DNA of 64,000 nucleotides from Pseudomonadales bacterium (lineage in GTDB: Bacteria; Pseudomonadota; Gammaproteobacteria; Pseudomonadales; Azotimanducaceae): the NCBI GenBank assembly GCA_022825925.1, contig JAJDVW010000062.1:1-64000 (forward strand). Reading direction: 5' to 3'. Below are positions 18,408-25,698 of this stretch, piece by piece. Position 1 is the stretch's first letter. Each line of letters opens with the position of its first letter. The translations under genes were made by a program, and so were the position numbers. Below the pieces are notes generated by a model. The model ran no database searches. It was not told the origin of the DNA and saw only the letters and a program-made list of their open reading frames with translations.

Positions 18408-19463
18408 TCAGGCGACCCGCACCATCGTCTTGCCGAAGTTCTCCCCGCGCAGCATGCCGATGAACGCGTCGACACTGCTCTCGAGTCCGTCGGTGATGCT
18501 CTCCCGGTGCTTCAGGCGCCCTTCGCGGATCCAGCCGGACATCTCGGCCAGGGCCTCCTCGGCGGCCGGATGCGTCGCCGCGAGTTCGGCGAACGTGAAG
18601 AAGCGGTATCCGTCGGTGCGCCCCTCCTTGCCGAGGGTCGGGAGCCCCGCCGCCCGCAGCCGTTGGGGCGGGGTGGGCCGGGCCTCTCCGTCCGTCAGGT
18701 TGTAGTGGGCGATGTAGCCGCAGACCGGTACGCGGCAGCCTTCGTTCAGCAGCGGGATGACCGCTTCGAGGACATCGCCGCCGACGTTCTCGAAGTAGAT
18801 GTCGATGCCGTCGGGAACCGCGGCCGCGAGGCGTTCGGGCAGCCCCGGGACCTTGTAGTCGAGACAGGCATCGAAACCGAGTTCGTCCACGCAGAAGGCG
18901 CACTTCGCGGGACCGCCGGCGATGCCCACGGCCCGTGCGCCGCGGATCTTCGCGAGTTGCCCCACCACCTGCCCGACGGCGCCGCTGGCCGCGCTGACGA
19001 CGACCGTCTCGCCGGCCCGTACGCGCGCGACGTTGAGCAGTCCCTGGTAGGCCGTGAAGCCGGTCATCCCCAGCACGCCGACCGCCGTCGAGGCGGGCCC
19101 GAGGGACTCGTCCCACTTCTGGATGGGGATGTCGGCGTTGCCCCACTGCACGTCGTCGGGCGTGGCGACGCTGTACTCCTGCCAGCCATAGTAGCCGAGG
19201 ACGAGGTCGCCGGGCTCCCAGCCCTCCGCCCGCGTCTCGACGACCTCGGACACCGTACCGCCGACGATCGTCTTGCCCAGGCGCTCCGCGGCGCTCATCC
19301 CGGGACGCATGTAGGGGTCCAGGCTCAGCCAGCGCGTGCGCAGGAGCATCTGGTTGGACTGGAGCGCGGGCAGTTCCTCGGTCTCGATTGCGAAATCCGA
19401 GGGCTTGGGCATACCGGCGGGCACGTTTCGCATCGCCACCTTGTGATTGGTGAGATTACTCAT
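18408..19463 (-). CDS. NADP-dependent oxidoreductase, CurA-like
   Basis: About 351-aa zinc-independent medium-chain reductase of the CurA/prostaglandin-reductase-like group, which reduces alpha,beta-unsaturated carbonyls with NADPH. The cofactor motif is AASGAVGQVVGQLAKI (about residue 150), and the N-terminal LRTRWLSLDPYMRPGM block is diagnostic. The DELGFDACLDYK and DIYFENVGGDVL motifs are also present. No structural-zinc Cys cluster is seen. I prefer ATG 19463 (MSNLTNHK) to ATG 19475 because GGAG sits 6 bases upstream. Probably a detoxification or general reductase. Confidence 0.87.
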   Translation of the reverse strand: MSNLTNHKVAMRNVPAGMPKPSDFAIETEELPALQSNQMLLRTRWLSLDPYMRPGMSAAERLGKTIVGGTVSEVVETRAEGWEPGDLVLGYYGWQEYSVATPDDVQWGNADIPIQKWDESLGPASTAVGVLGMTGFTAYQGLLNVARVRAGETVVVSAASGAVGQVVGQLAKIRGARAVGIAGGPAKCAFCVDELGFDACLDYKVPGLPERLAAAVPDGIDIYFENVGGDVLEAVIPLLNEGCRVPVCGYIAHYNLTDGEARPTPPQRLRAAGLPTLGKEGRTDGYRFFTFAELAATHPAAEEALAEMSGWIREGRLKHRESITDGLESSVDAFIGMLRGENFGKTMVRVA

Positions 19464-19585
19464 GTTCTGCTCCATTCGCGGCTGCCATCGTGGAAGGAGG
19501 CTACCAGAGGCGCTCCCGTCCGGCGGAACTCCGGCGTTCCAGCAGCGCCGGACTGGCGAAGTTCCCAGAGTCAGTCAGCCTCCGT

Positions 19586-19613
19586 TTGACTTGTATGTAC
19601 GAGTGTGCATACT
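19586..19613 (+). promoter_or_regulatory. brnTA promoter with overlapping operator
   Basis: A -35-like TTGACT (19586-19591) and -10-like CATACT (19608-19613) are separated by 16 bases. Between and over them lies the imperfect inverted repeat TATGTAC (19594-19600) / GTGCATA (19605-19611). BrnA autorepresses its operon by binding inverted repeats in the promoter, so this is a good operator candidate. A transcript would begin close to the brnT ATG at 19623, giving a very short or no leader. Confidence 0.55.
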
Positions 19614-19622
19614 AACGGGACC

Positions 19623-19892
19623 ATGAGTTTCGAATGGGACCCCGTTAAGGCCCAAGCGAACCTGACCAAACACGGCGTGGATTTCGTGGATACCTTTGCG
19701 GTCTTTGAGGACGACTTCGCGATAGAAGTGCCCGAGCCGCGTTGCGGGGAGGAGCGGTCCGTGGCCGTCGGGATGGACGGTTTGGGTCGCGTCGTAGTTG
19801 TCTGCTACACGTTGCGAGGTGACAACGTTCGGATCATCTCCGCGCGTAACGCCTCGCCGTCAGAGAGGAGAGCGTATGTGAACGAACGATAG
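19623..19892 (+). CDS. brnT: BrnT family ribonuclease toxin
   Basis: 89-aa toxin of the type II BrnT/BrnA system; BrnT is a RelE-fold ribonuclease that inhibits translation. The family N-terminus FEWDPVKAQANLTKHGVDF is intact, followed by EERSVAVGMDGLGRVVVVCYT and a C-terminal RIISARNASPSERRAY with the expected Arg/Glu residues. The ATG at 19623 gives the canonical MSFEWD start; the GTG at 19605 lies inside the operator and is rejected. The stop overlaps the region just before brnA. Toxin first, antitoxin second is the normal order for this family. Confidence 0.93.
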   Translation: MSFEWDPVKAQANLTKHGVDFVDTFAVFEDDFAIEVPEPRCGEERSVAVGMDGLGRVVVVCYTLRGDNVRIISARNASPSERRAYVNER

Positions 19893-19930
19893 TGTCCCGG
19901 TTCATTCCTGTTCATGGAGTCTTACTGGCA

Positions 19931-20236
19931 ATGCAAGCTGAATATGATTTCTCGAAAGGCACGCGCGGTCCCATCCTGCGGCCAGCCCCTGGCAAGACGC
20001 GCATCACCATCCGCCTGGACGACGATGTGCTCGAGTGGTTTCGAGACCAGGTGCGTGCCGCCGGAGGCGGCAGCTATCAGACCCTCATCAACGCCGCGCT
20101 GCGAGCCCACGTTGAGTCGGAGGCGACGCGGGGAATGTTGGGACGCGAAGACTTGGCCGAGGCGATTCGGCCGGTGCTCCGGGAGGAGTTGGCCAAGTAC
20201 GTCGTAACGCCCACCGGTGCCGATCCGGGATCGTGA
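19931..20236 (+). CDS. brnA: BrnA family antitoxin
   Basis: 101-aa antitoxin. The N-terminal EYDFSKGTRGPIL block binds BrnT, and the ribbon-helix-helix DNA-binding part follows (TRITIRLDDDVLEWFRDQV, then GGGSYQTLINAALRAHV). A GTG at 19892 overlaps the brnT stop, but ATG 19931 gives the usual family N-terminus and has GGAG upstream. The C-terminal tail (EAIRPVLREELAKYV) is longer than in minimal BrnA. It is expected to neutralise BrnT and repress the promoter at 19586-19613. Confidence 0.92.
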   Translation: MQAEYDFSKGTRGPILRPAPGKTRITIRLDDDVLEWFRDQVRAAGGGSYQTLINAALRAHVESEATRGMLGREDLAEAIRPVLREELAKYVVTPTGADPGS

Positions 20237-20252
20237 GTCCCCGTCAGGCGCG

Positions 20253-20308
20253 CTATCGCGCAACCCCGGCCTCCCGCAGTCCCACGATCTCGTCGCCCCC
20301 GAACCCGC
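20253..20308 (-). pseudogene. relic 3' end of a CaiB/BaiF CoA-transferase gene
   Basis: These 56 bases match 21455-21510, the exact 3' end of the intact CoA-transferase gene, at 51 of 56 positions, beginning at the stop codon (TAG in minus orientation). Read on the minus strand it encodes GFGGDEIVGLREAGVAR and a stop; the intact gene ends GFGDDEIAGLREAGVVR. Similarity ends sharply after 20308. The two copies are direct repeats flanking the PD-(D/E)XK nuclease gene. Confidence 0.7.
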
Positions 20309-20414
20309 GGAGTCAGGCGGTCACCCTGAGGTGCCTTGGAGGAGTGCGCCCCTGTCGGGGACCACGCCACGACGTTCGCGCATCGCCGCCGCAGCCGGTT
20401 CGGCGGTCGCTCTA

Positions 20415-20440
20415 CCCATCGAATGGGCGTCGTGTATGCT
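20415..20440 (+). promoter_or_regulatory. possible promoter/operator of nuclease gene
   Basis: A perfect inverted repeat CCCAT-CGA-ATGGG (20415-20427) is followed by a -10-like TATGCT (20435-20440), which ends 8 bases before the ATG at 20449. If used, the transcript would be nearly leaderless. No clear -35 is visible, so an activator or repressor at the repeat is possible. Confidence 0.3.
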
Positions 20441-20448
20441 CGCCCCAC

Positions 20449-21450
20449 ATGAGCGGCTCGCACGCCACGAACACCGACCCGCTTCAGCGCCTTGCCGGGC
20501 AACCACCGGTGGCTTGGGTACGCGAACGCGACATTGACCTGCTGATCTGTGCGGAGCTTCACGCCGGAGGGCCGTTGCGGAGGCGCTTTGCGCAGATCGC
20601 CGACGCGGCCCCTGACGACTTCCTGGGCGCCTGGGTGTCACACGCCGAAGACGAGGGCGAAACGGACCTCGTGGTCGGCTTCGGGGCAGGGTCCTTCGAG
20701 GCCCTGCTGCTTGTCGAGAACAAGGTGTCCGCCGAGTATCAGCCGGATCAGCCTCAGCGTTACCGGGCGCGCGCCAACCGATTTGAATCCACGCCGCCAC
20801 ATCCGCGCGTTCGTTGCGTCCTGCTGGCGCCGGACGCGTATTCTCGACGTGCTGGTAGCGACGTGTTCGATGCTCATCTCGGTTACGAAGCACTCATTGA
20901 GGTACTCGCCGGCGCCGAAGACACCCGCTCGGGTTTCCTTTCGGACGCCCTGCGGCGGGCGATGGACGGCCGGCCCCGCTACGTCCCGGACCCTGACGCT
21001 GCGGTCACTGACCTGTGGCGAGCGATCTACGAAGTCGCCACGAAGGAGGCCCCACTCCTTCGGATGCCACCACCAGGCGAGAAGCCCAAGGGTTCGAGGT
21101 TCATCTACTGCACACCCGACGGCTTCGCACCGATAGCCGGCGGCACCGACATCGTGATCAAGAACAAGGGTGACGCCGGCCCGACGGAGCGAACTTTCGT
21201 GGACCTGCAGTTCCGGAACATGCGCAAAGGCGAGTTGGAGCACGCGACCGCCGGCACCCTTGACGGCGACATGTTCATCGAGACCGCCGGCAAGTCCGCA
21301 AGTATCCGGATCGACGTTTGCCCGCTTGACTATCAGGCGCCGGCGGACCCTCAGTTGGCTGCCATAAGACAGGCCGTGGAGCAGGCGGATCGGCTACGCC
21401 GCTTCTTTCTCGAACACGGCGACCGCTGGCGTAGCCGTTGGCGGGCGTAG
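20449..21450 (+). CDS. PD-(D/E)XK nuclease superfamily protein
   Basis: 333-aa protein with a predicted PD-(D/E)XK nuclease core. The motif is ETDLVVGF (Asp about residue 72) followed by a strand ending LLVENKV (Glu about 96, Lys about 98), then a QPQRY helix. The C-terminal half (residues about 200-330) is of unknown type and could be the recognition or partner domain. The frame opens at 20233, but the upstream part overlaps the CaiB relic; ATG 20449 (MSGSHATN) is preferred. No methylase is adjacent, so it is more likely a solitary defence or repair nuclease than half of a classical restriction system. Flanking direct repeats suggest acquisition or local rearrangement. Confidence 0.72.
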   Translation: MSGSHATNTDPLQRLAGQPPVAWVRERDIDLLICAELHAGGPLRRRFAQIADAAPDDFLGAWVSHAEDEGETDLVVGFGAGSFEALLLVENKVSAEYQPDQPQRYRARANRFESTPPHPRVRCVLLAPDAYSRRAGSDVFDAHLGYEALIEVLAGAEDTRSGFLSDALRRAMDGRPRYVPDPDAAVTDLWRAIYEVATKEAPLLRMPPPGEKPKGSRFIYCTPDGFAPIAGGTDIVIKNKGDAGPTERTFVDLQFRNMRKGELEHATAGTLDGDMFIETAGKSASIRIDVCPLDYQAPADPQLAAIRQAVEQADRLRRFFLEHGDRWRSRWRA

Positions 21451-21454
21451 GCGC

Positions 21455-22639
21455 CTATCGCACCACCCCCGCCTCCCGCAGTCCCGCGATCTCGTCGTCC
21501 CCGAACCCGCTCTCCCGCAACACCTCCTCGGTGTGTTCCCCGAGTTCCGGCGAGGTACGGAAGATCTCCGCCGGCGTCTCGCTGAACCGTCCCGGCGGTC
21601 GCGGTTGGCGCAGCTTGCCGCCCACGGGGTGGTCGACCTCGAGCAGCGCGCCCATCGCCTCGACCTGGGGGTCGTCGATCACTTCCTCGCGGGTGTTGAT
21701 CTTCGCGAACGGCACCTGGTTCTCCTCGAGGCGTTCGCACAGTTCGTCCGTCGGCAGGCGCGCGTAGCCCTCGTTCAGGAGTTGCTGGAAGAGGGCGCTG
21801 TTGGCCTGGCGACCGGTCGGCGTCGAAAACCGTTCGTCCTCCAACAGGTTGGGCATCTCGAGCGAGCGGAAGAGGCCCGCCCACTCGCCCGCCTGCACCG
21901 GCATCGTCGCCACGTAGCCGTCGGCGGTCTTGCGCACGAAGTAGGCATGGCTGCCGTAGGGCGCCTTCGGCACGTCGTCCCCGACGAAGTGGAAGTTCGA
22001 CATGCTGTCGGGCCACAGGAAGAAGAGGCTCGCATCGAGCATGGAGACCTCGATGCGCTGGCCCGCGCCGGTCCTCTCCCGGGCGACGAGCGCGGAACAG
22101 ATCGACTGGGCCGCCGTCATGGCGGTGATCTTGTCGCAGATGAGCGTGTTGACCATGACCGGCGTCTCGGTGGCCGGGTCCGCCTGCAGCGCCGCGATCC
22201 CGGAGATCGCCTGGATCACGGCGTCGTAGACGCGGCGCTTCGAATAGGGCCCGCTCGGGCCGACGCCGTTGATGGATGCGAAGACGAGCCCGGGGTTGTC
22301 CTTCCTCAGGTCCTCGAAGCCAAGGCCGAGGCGGTCCATCACCCCGGGCCGGAAGTTCTCCATCACGATGTCCGCGGAGGAGGCGAGACGCCGCAGGATG
22401 TCCTTGCCCGCGTCGCCGGACAGGTCGAGGACGATCGAGCGCTTGTTGCGGTTCATCATGGCGAACGAGCCGGAGAGCCCGTTGCGCGAGAGCCGGAAGG
22501 GCCGGCGCATCGCGTCGCCCGCCGGGGCCTCGACCTTGATCACGTCCGCGCCCTGGTCGCCCAGGATCGAGGCGGCGATGGGGCCGGAGTAGATGGTCGT
22601 CATGTCGATGACGCGTATGCCCGCGAGCGATCCCGCCAT
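21455..22639 (-). CDS. CaiB/BaiF family CoA-transferase
   Basis: 394-aa family III CoA-transferase that moves CoA between acyl-CoA and carboxylate via an enzyme-linked anhydride. The family start LAGIRVIDMTTIYSGPIAA is present, followed by GADVIKVEAP, MNRNKRSIVLDL, ADIVMENFRPGVMDRLGLGF, and the active-site region around ICDKITAM (about residue 170). Substrate cannot be read from the sequence. It is divergent from the nitroreductase gene. Its last 56 bases are duplicated at 20253-20308. Confidence 0.9.
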   Translation of the reverse strand: MAGSLAGIRVIDMTTIYSGPIAASILGDQGADVIKVEAPAGDAMRRPFRLSRNGLSGSFAMMNRNKRSIVLDLSGDAGKDILRRLASSADIVMENFRPGVMDRLGLGFEDLRKDNPGLVFASINGVGPSGPYSKRRVYDAVIQAISGIAALQADPATETPVMVNTLICDKITAMTAAQSICSALVARERTGAGQRIEVSMLDASLFFLWPDSMSNFHFVGDDVPKAPYGSHAYFVRKTADGYVATMPVQAGEWAGLFRSLEMPNLLEDERFSTPTGRQANSALFQQLLNEGYARLPTDELCERLEENQVPFAKINTREEVIDDPQVEAMGALLEVDHPVGGKLRQPRPPGRFSETPAEIFRTSPELGEHTEEVLRESGFGDDEIAGLREAGVVR

Positions 22640-22732
22640 GCCGTTGCCGTCCCCAAAGCGTTCCTTGTGACCGTATTATGTGAAGCCATTAGGTGCGCGG
22701 CTGTCAAAACGGGCGGGCGAGGGAGGAAGGCG

Positions 22733-23365
22733 ATGTCGGAGGAAATGGGTCTCTTCGAGGCGATGTATCACTGCCGGGCCATGCGGCGGCTGAAGCCGGA
22801 CCCGGTCCCGGAGGAGCAGCTCCTCAAGCTGATCGATGCCGCGAACCAGGCCCCGACGGGCTCAAACGTGCAAGGCGCGCGGTGGATCGTCGTGCGCGAC
22901 GCGGAGCAGCGGGCGAAGCTCGCCGCGCTCAACAAGAAGGCCGTGACCGCATACATCGGACCCCAGTCCGGGCGCCCGGCCGCGTTGCCCCACCAGGACG
23001 CCGACAAACGCCAGCGCATGCTGGACGCCGTGCTGTGGCAGGCGGAGCACATGCAGGAGATCCCGGCCCTGGTGATCGCCTGCTACGAGTTCGCCGAACC
23101 GGTGCCGCGCGGCGCGGCCGCGATGGGCGGCGGCTCGATCTGGCCGGCGGTGCAGAACCTCCTGCTGGCCGCCCGGGCGCTCGGCCTCGGCGCCGCCCCC
23201 ACGACCCTCGGGCTCTCGGACCGCGACGCCGCGCGCGCCGTGCTCGAGCTGCCCGACAACATCGAGGCGTTCGCCCTCATCCCCGTGGGCTACCCCATGG
23301 GGAACTTCGGCCCGGTGACCCGCCTGCCGGCGGAGGAGACGATGCGCTGGGACCGCTGGAGCTGA
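22733..23365 (+). CDS. nitroreductase family protein
   Basis: 210-aa FMN-dependent nitroreductase-fold enzyme. The Arg-rich FMN phosphate-binding N-terminus (YHCRAMRRLKPDPVPEEQL), the APTGSNVQGARWIVV block, and SIWPAVQNLLLAARALGLGAAPTT near residue 150 are all as expected. The start ATG 22733 follows GGGAGGAAGG. The role could be reduction of nitro compounds, quinones or a dehalogenase-like reaction. It is divergent from the CoA-transferase and 19 bases before the response regulator gene. Confidence 0.88.
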   Translation: MSEEMGLFEAMYHCRAMRRLKPDPVPEEQLLKLIDAANQAPTGSNVQGARWIVVRDAEQRAKLAALNKKAVTAYIGPQSGRPAALPHQDADKRQRMLDAVLWQAEHMQEIPALVIACYEFAEPVPRGAAAMGGGSIWPAVQNLLLAARALGLGAAPTTLGLSDRDAARAVLELPDNIEAFALIPVGYPMGNFGPVTRLPAEETMRWDRWS

Positions 23366-23384
23366 ACACCGCGGGCTCGACCGG

Positions 23385-24062
23385 ATGCGCAGGATCCTGA
23401 TCGCGGACGACGACGCGCACATCCGCGACGTGGTGTCCTTCGCGTTGCGCCGCGCCGGGTTCGACACCGTCGACGCGCCGGACGGCCGGGTCGCCCTCGA
23501 CAGGTTCCGCGACGCGTCTCCGGACCTCGTCGTGCTCGACGTGCTCATGCCGGAGGTCGACGGCGTGGACGTGTGCCGGGCCATTCGGCGCACGTCCAAC
23601 GTGCCGATCCTGTTCCTGTCGTCCAAGGACGAGGAGAGCGACCGCGTCGCGGGCCTCGACGCCGGCGGCGACGACTACGTCACCAAGCCGTTCAGCCCGC
23701 GCGAACTGGTGGCGCGGGTGCGAGCGACCTTCCGCGGCATCGACGCGCGGGCCGAGGACCCGGCGGCGGAACTGGTGGTCGGGCCCCTTGTCGTGGACGC
23801 GCCGGGCCGGCGCGCGCATCTGCATGGCGAGCCCCTGACCCTGACGGGGACGGAGTTCGGACTGCTCGCGACGCTCGCCAGGCATGCCGGAACGGTGATC
23901 GACCGCGCGACCCTGATGCGCGGCGCGTACCTGACGCGGCGCGTGGTCAGCGAGCGCACCATCGACAGCCACGTACGGCGCCTGCGGGAGAAGCTCCGCG
24001 AGCGCGGCAGCGATCCGATCCGGACCGTGCACGGCGTAGGGTATTGCTTGAGCTTTGAGTAA
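23385..24062 (+). CDS. OmpR/PhoB-type response regulator
   Basis: 225-aa two-domain regulator. The receiver domain has the acidic pocket DDD (residues 8-10), phospho-acceptor Asp52 (LVVLDVLMP) and Lys about 102 (YVTKPFSPREL). The C-terminal winged helix includes LTLTGTEFGLLATLARH and ERTIDSHVRRLREKL. The stop TAA overlaps the ATG of the kinase gene (TAATG at 24060-24064), so the pair is translationally coupled. Target genes are unknown. Confidence 0.93.
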   Translation: MRRILIADDDAHIRDVVSFALRRAGFDTVDAPDGRVALDRFRDASPDLVVLDVLMPEVDGVDVCRAIRRTSNVPILFLSSKDEESDRVAGLDAGGDDYVTKPFSPRELVARVRATFRGIDARAEDPAAELVVGPLVVDAPGRRAHLHGEPLTLTGTEFGLLATLARHAGTVIDRATLMRGAYLTRRVVSERTIDSHVRRLREKLRERGSDPIRTVHGVGYCLSFE

Positions 24063-25600
24063 TGTTCCGACTCCGGCTTCGTACCGTTCTCCTGGTCGTC
24101 AGCCTGTTCGTCCTGGTGCTGCCGGTGGCCGCCGTGCAGGTGCTGCGCCTGTACGAGAGCGCCCTGTTGCGGCAGACGGAGTCGGAGCTGCAGGGGCAGG
24201 CGGCGTTCGTCGCCGCGTTCTACCGCAATGCGTTCTCCGATCCGCGCACGACGGCGGGCGGGGCGTACGGAAACCCCAGGGCAGCGGATCCCGACGGGCC
24301 TCCGGAAACGCTTGACTTCGCGGCGTCACCGGTGCACCCGCCGCTGCCGGAGGCCGTGGACGGGACCGGGCCGGACGCGGTTGCGCGGCGCATCGGAGCG
24401 GAGCTTGCGCCGACGCTGGCGGACGCCGCGGCGAAGACGCGGGCGCAGCTACGCGTCGTCGATCCCACGGGCAACGTCTCGGCGACGACGGGTGCGGACG
24501 ACGGCCTGTCGCTCGCGCACCGGGAGGAAGTCCAGGCCGCGTTGCGGGGCGTCGGCGTCAGCCGCCTGCGCAGCAGCCCCAGGGCGGACGCCGCGCCGGT
24601 GGCGGCCATCAGCCGCAGCGCGGGGCTCGTCGTGGTCGTGGCGGAACCGATCGTGCTGGCCGACCGCGTCATCGGTGCGGTCACCCTCTGGCGCACCCCG
24701 CCGACCATTCTCGATGCGCTGTCCAACAAGTGGTTCCTCCTGCTGCAGGCGACGGTGCTCGTGCTGGCCGTGGTGTTCGGCATCGCGTCGTTCACCGCAC
24801 GCACCCTGGTGTTGCCGATCCGCCGCCTCGCCCAGGACGCGGAGCGCCTGTCGGCGGGGGAAACCGACACCTTCGAGCGGCGCCGCCACTACCGCGTACG
24901 CGAGATCGCGGAACTGGCCGATACCGTGGCGGCGATGGCGGCCAACCTGCAGTGGCGCGCCGGCTACGTGCGCGACCTCGCCCGCCACGTCAGCCACGAG
25001 TTCAAGACGCCGATTACGGCGATCCAGGGGGCGGTGGAAGTCCTGCGCGACCACTTCAGCGACATGAGCGAAGCCGAGCGTACCCACTTCCTGGACAACG
25101 TCGCCTCGGACGTCGAACGCCTGGACCGGCTGACGCAGCGGCTGCTCGAACTCGCGCGCGCCGACATGTCCGACGCTAGCGAGGAGGTCACCGACGTGCT
25201 CGCTGTCGCCCGCGGTCTCGGCAACGACGCGGTGGAGGTCGCAAGCGGGACGGCCCCCGCGCGTATCGACGGCTCCGCCGCGGAGGCGGTGCTCACGCAC
25301 CTGGTCGACAACGCCTTCGAGCACGGGGCCGCCGGCGTGCGCATGCACGCCACGTGCGCCGGCGAAGCCGTCGAGCTGCGGGTGGACGACGACGGGGAGG
25401 GCGTCTCGGAGGGCAACCGCGAGCACGTGTTCGAGCCCTTCTTCACCACCAGGCGCGACCGGGGCGGCACGGGCCTGGGACTCGCCATCAGCCAGGCGCT
25501 GGTGCGCAACGCGGGAGGCACGATCGAACTCGTGCCCTCCGAATGCGGGGCGTCGTTTCGGGTGTCGCTGCGGCGGGCCGGCGCGAGCGCGGAGGTGTGA
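24062..25600 (+). CDS. sensor histidine kinase, partner of 23385-24062
   Basis: 512-aa membrane kinase. Transmembrane helix 1 lies at about residues 8-28 and a second at about 220-240, enclosing a ~190-aa periplasmic sensor of no recognised type. A HAMP-like segment (RLAQDAERLSAGE) follows. The HisKA domain carries His312 in VSHEFKTPITAIQG; the ATPase domain has the N box HLVDNAFEH, G1 DDDGEGV and G2 GGTGLGLAI. The overall arrangement resembles CreC/PhoR-like kinases, but the signal cannot be inferred. Confidence 0.92.
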   Translation: MFRLRLRTVLLVVSLFVLVLPVAAVQVLRLYESALLRQTESELQGQAAFVAAFYRNAFSDPRTTAGGAYGNPRAADPDGPPETLDFAASPVHPPLPEAVDGTGPDAVARRIGAELAPTLADAAAKTRAQLRVVDPTGNVSATTGADDGLSLAHREEVQAALRGVGVSRLRSSPRADAAPVAAISRSAGLVVVVAEPIVLADRVIGAVTLWRTPPTILDALSNKWFLLLQATVLVLAVVFGIASFTARTLVLPIRRLAQDAERLSAGETDTFERRRHYRVREIAELADTVAAMAANLQWRAGYVRDLARHVSHEFKTPITAIQGAVEVLRDHFSDMSEAERTHFLDNVASDVERLDRLTQRLLELARADMSDASEEVTDVLAVARGLGNDAVEVASGTAPARIDGSAAEAVLTHLVDNAFEHGAAGVRMHATCAGEAVELRVDDDGEGVSEGNREHVFEPFFTTRRDRGGTGLGLAISQALVRNAGGTIELVPSECGASFRVSLRRAGASAEV

Positions 25601-25698
25601 CATCATGGGCGGGGGGGAGCGCCGTGGTACCGGGTCAACCGGACGAAGGCTCCCTTGGCCCCGAGAAAACGCGCGGAGGCGCTTGAAGGCATGCGTGA

